DNA of 64,000 bases, taken from contig NZ_KB907499.1 of assembly GCF_000382065.1 (NCBI RefSeq), positions 295,631 through 359,630 of the forward strand, in the 5' to 3' direction. A program made the translations under genes and the position numbers. The notes under the pieces were generated by a model. That model saw only the letters and a program-made list of their open reading frames with translations. It had not been told where the DNA came from and made no database searches. How positions within the stretch are numbered: position 1 is the stretch's first letter; each line of letters begins with the position of its first letter. Source of the stretch: Stenotrophomonas hibiscicola ATCC 19867. Lineage in GTDB: Bacteria > Pseudomonadota > Gammaproteobacteria > Xanthomonadales > Xanthomonadaceae. Below are positions 63,787 to 64,000 of this stretch, piece by piece.

Positions 63787-64000
63787 GGATGGGCACCCAC
63801 GTTGAGCGCCATCACGATGTTTCCGGAAATCCGTGCCGCCGGCATGTTCGCATCCCCTGTGCGTGTCAGTTGCAGCTGCTGCAGTTCGATGGCCGGATCG
63901 GCCAGCACGGGCAGCAGCCAGTTCCACAGCGCGTCAGCGGGCACCGCGTGCACCTGCAGGTGCCAACGCCCGTCGCGCGCTTCGATATGCAGTCCGTCGG
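63783..64000 (-). CDS. gspM: Type II secretion protein GspM-like (partial, HxcZ type)
   Basis: The last 71 codons of a gene that starts beyond the window: a periplasmic ferredoxin-like domain with VHAVPADALWNWLLPVLADP and IELQQLQLTRTG, as seen at the C-terminus of GspM proteins. Its stop overlaps the gspD start (ATGA). The order M-D-E-F followed by a DING gene equals hxcZ-Q-R-S-lapA of P. aeruginosa. Confidence 0.7.
   Translation of the reverse strand, partial: DGLHIEARDGRWHLQVHAVPADALWNWLLPVLADPAIELQQLQLTRTGDANMPAARISGNIVMALNVGAHP

Overview
The window is high-GC DNA from a Xanthomonadaceae bacterium, almost certainly of the Stenotrophomonas maltophilia complex. The strongest clue is a set of short palindromic repeats ending in GTAG, built as inverted dimers around cores such as GCCGAGCCCATGCTCGGC, which match the SMAG (S. 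maltophilia GTAG) elements. They sit in nearly every gap between convergent genes. No rRNA, tRNA, CRISPR, prophage or insertion sequence was seen.

Left part (1-9.6 kb): a zinc-type locus (DUF2796 protein, ABC ATPase, FtsX-like permease, DUF3299 lipoprotein, and the start of a further exported protein) runs leftward from a Zur-like operator shared with a divergent MerC-like gene. Next is a LysR regulator divergent from an operon of an aldo-keto reductase, an LLM flavin oxidoreductase, an exported cyclase-family protein and a MoaF-like protein, then a second LysR divergent from a short-chain dehydrogenase.

9.7-26.2 kb: a CzcCBA-type heavy-metal efflux operon divergent from its own two-component system, with four operator half-sites exactly 11 bp apart between them. 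Then a GH92 mannosidase, a thioredoxin-like protein with a host-attachment (baeRF-type) protein, a ProP-like transporter, a Phd/zeta toxin-antitoxin pair under a 28-bp palindrome, and an HWE histidine kinase with a single-domain response regulator.

26.3-34.3 kb: the most interesting system. An ECF sigma factor, a FecR anti-sigma, a TonB receptor with an N-terminal signalling domain, two hemophilin-like secreted proteins and a Slam/TXISS outer-membrane translocon lie head to tail. It reads as a secreted hemophore system under cell-surface signalling, with a possible ribosome-site-masking hairpin in the receptor leader.

35-64 kb: a phosphate-starvation secretion island that resembles the Pseudomonas aeruginosa hxc-lapA-pdtA-phdA-pdtB-exbB2D2 region. 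Type II secretion genes (gspM-D-E-F, and apart from them gspC and gspH-I-J) flank a DING-type phosphate-binding protein and a 4,130-residue TpsA exoprotein. Its presumed TpsB translocator heads an operon with a DUF2341-ExbB fusion, ExbD, a TonB-like protein and a porin, and has a PhoB-box-like site upstream.
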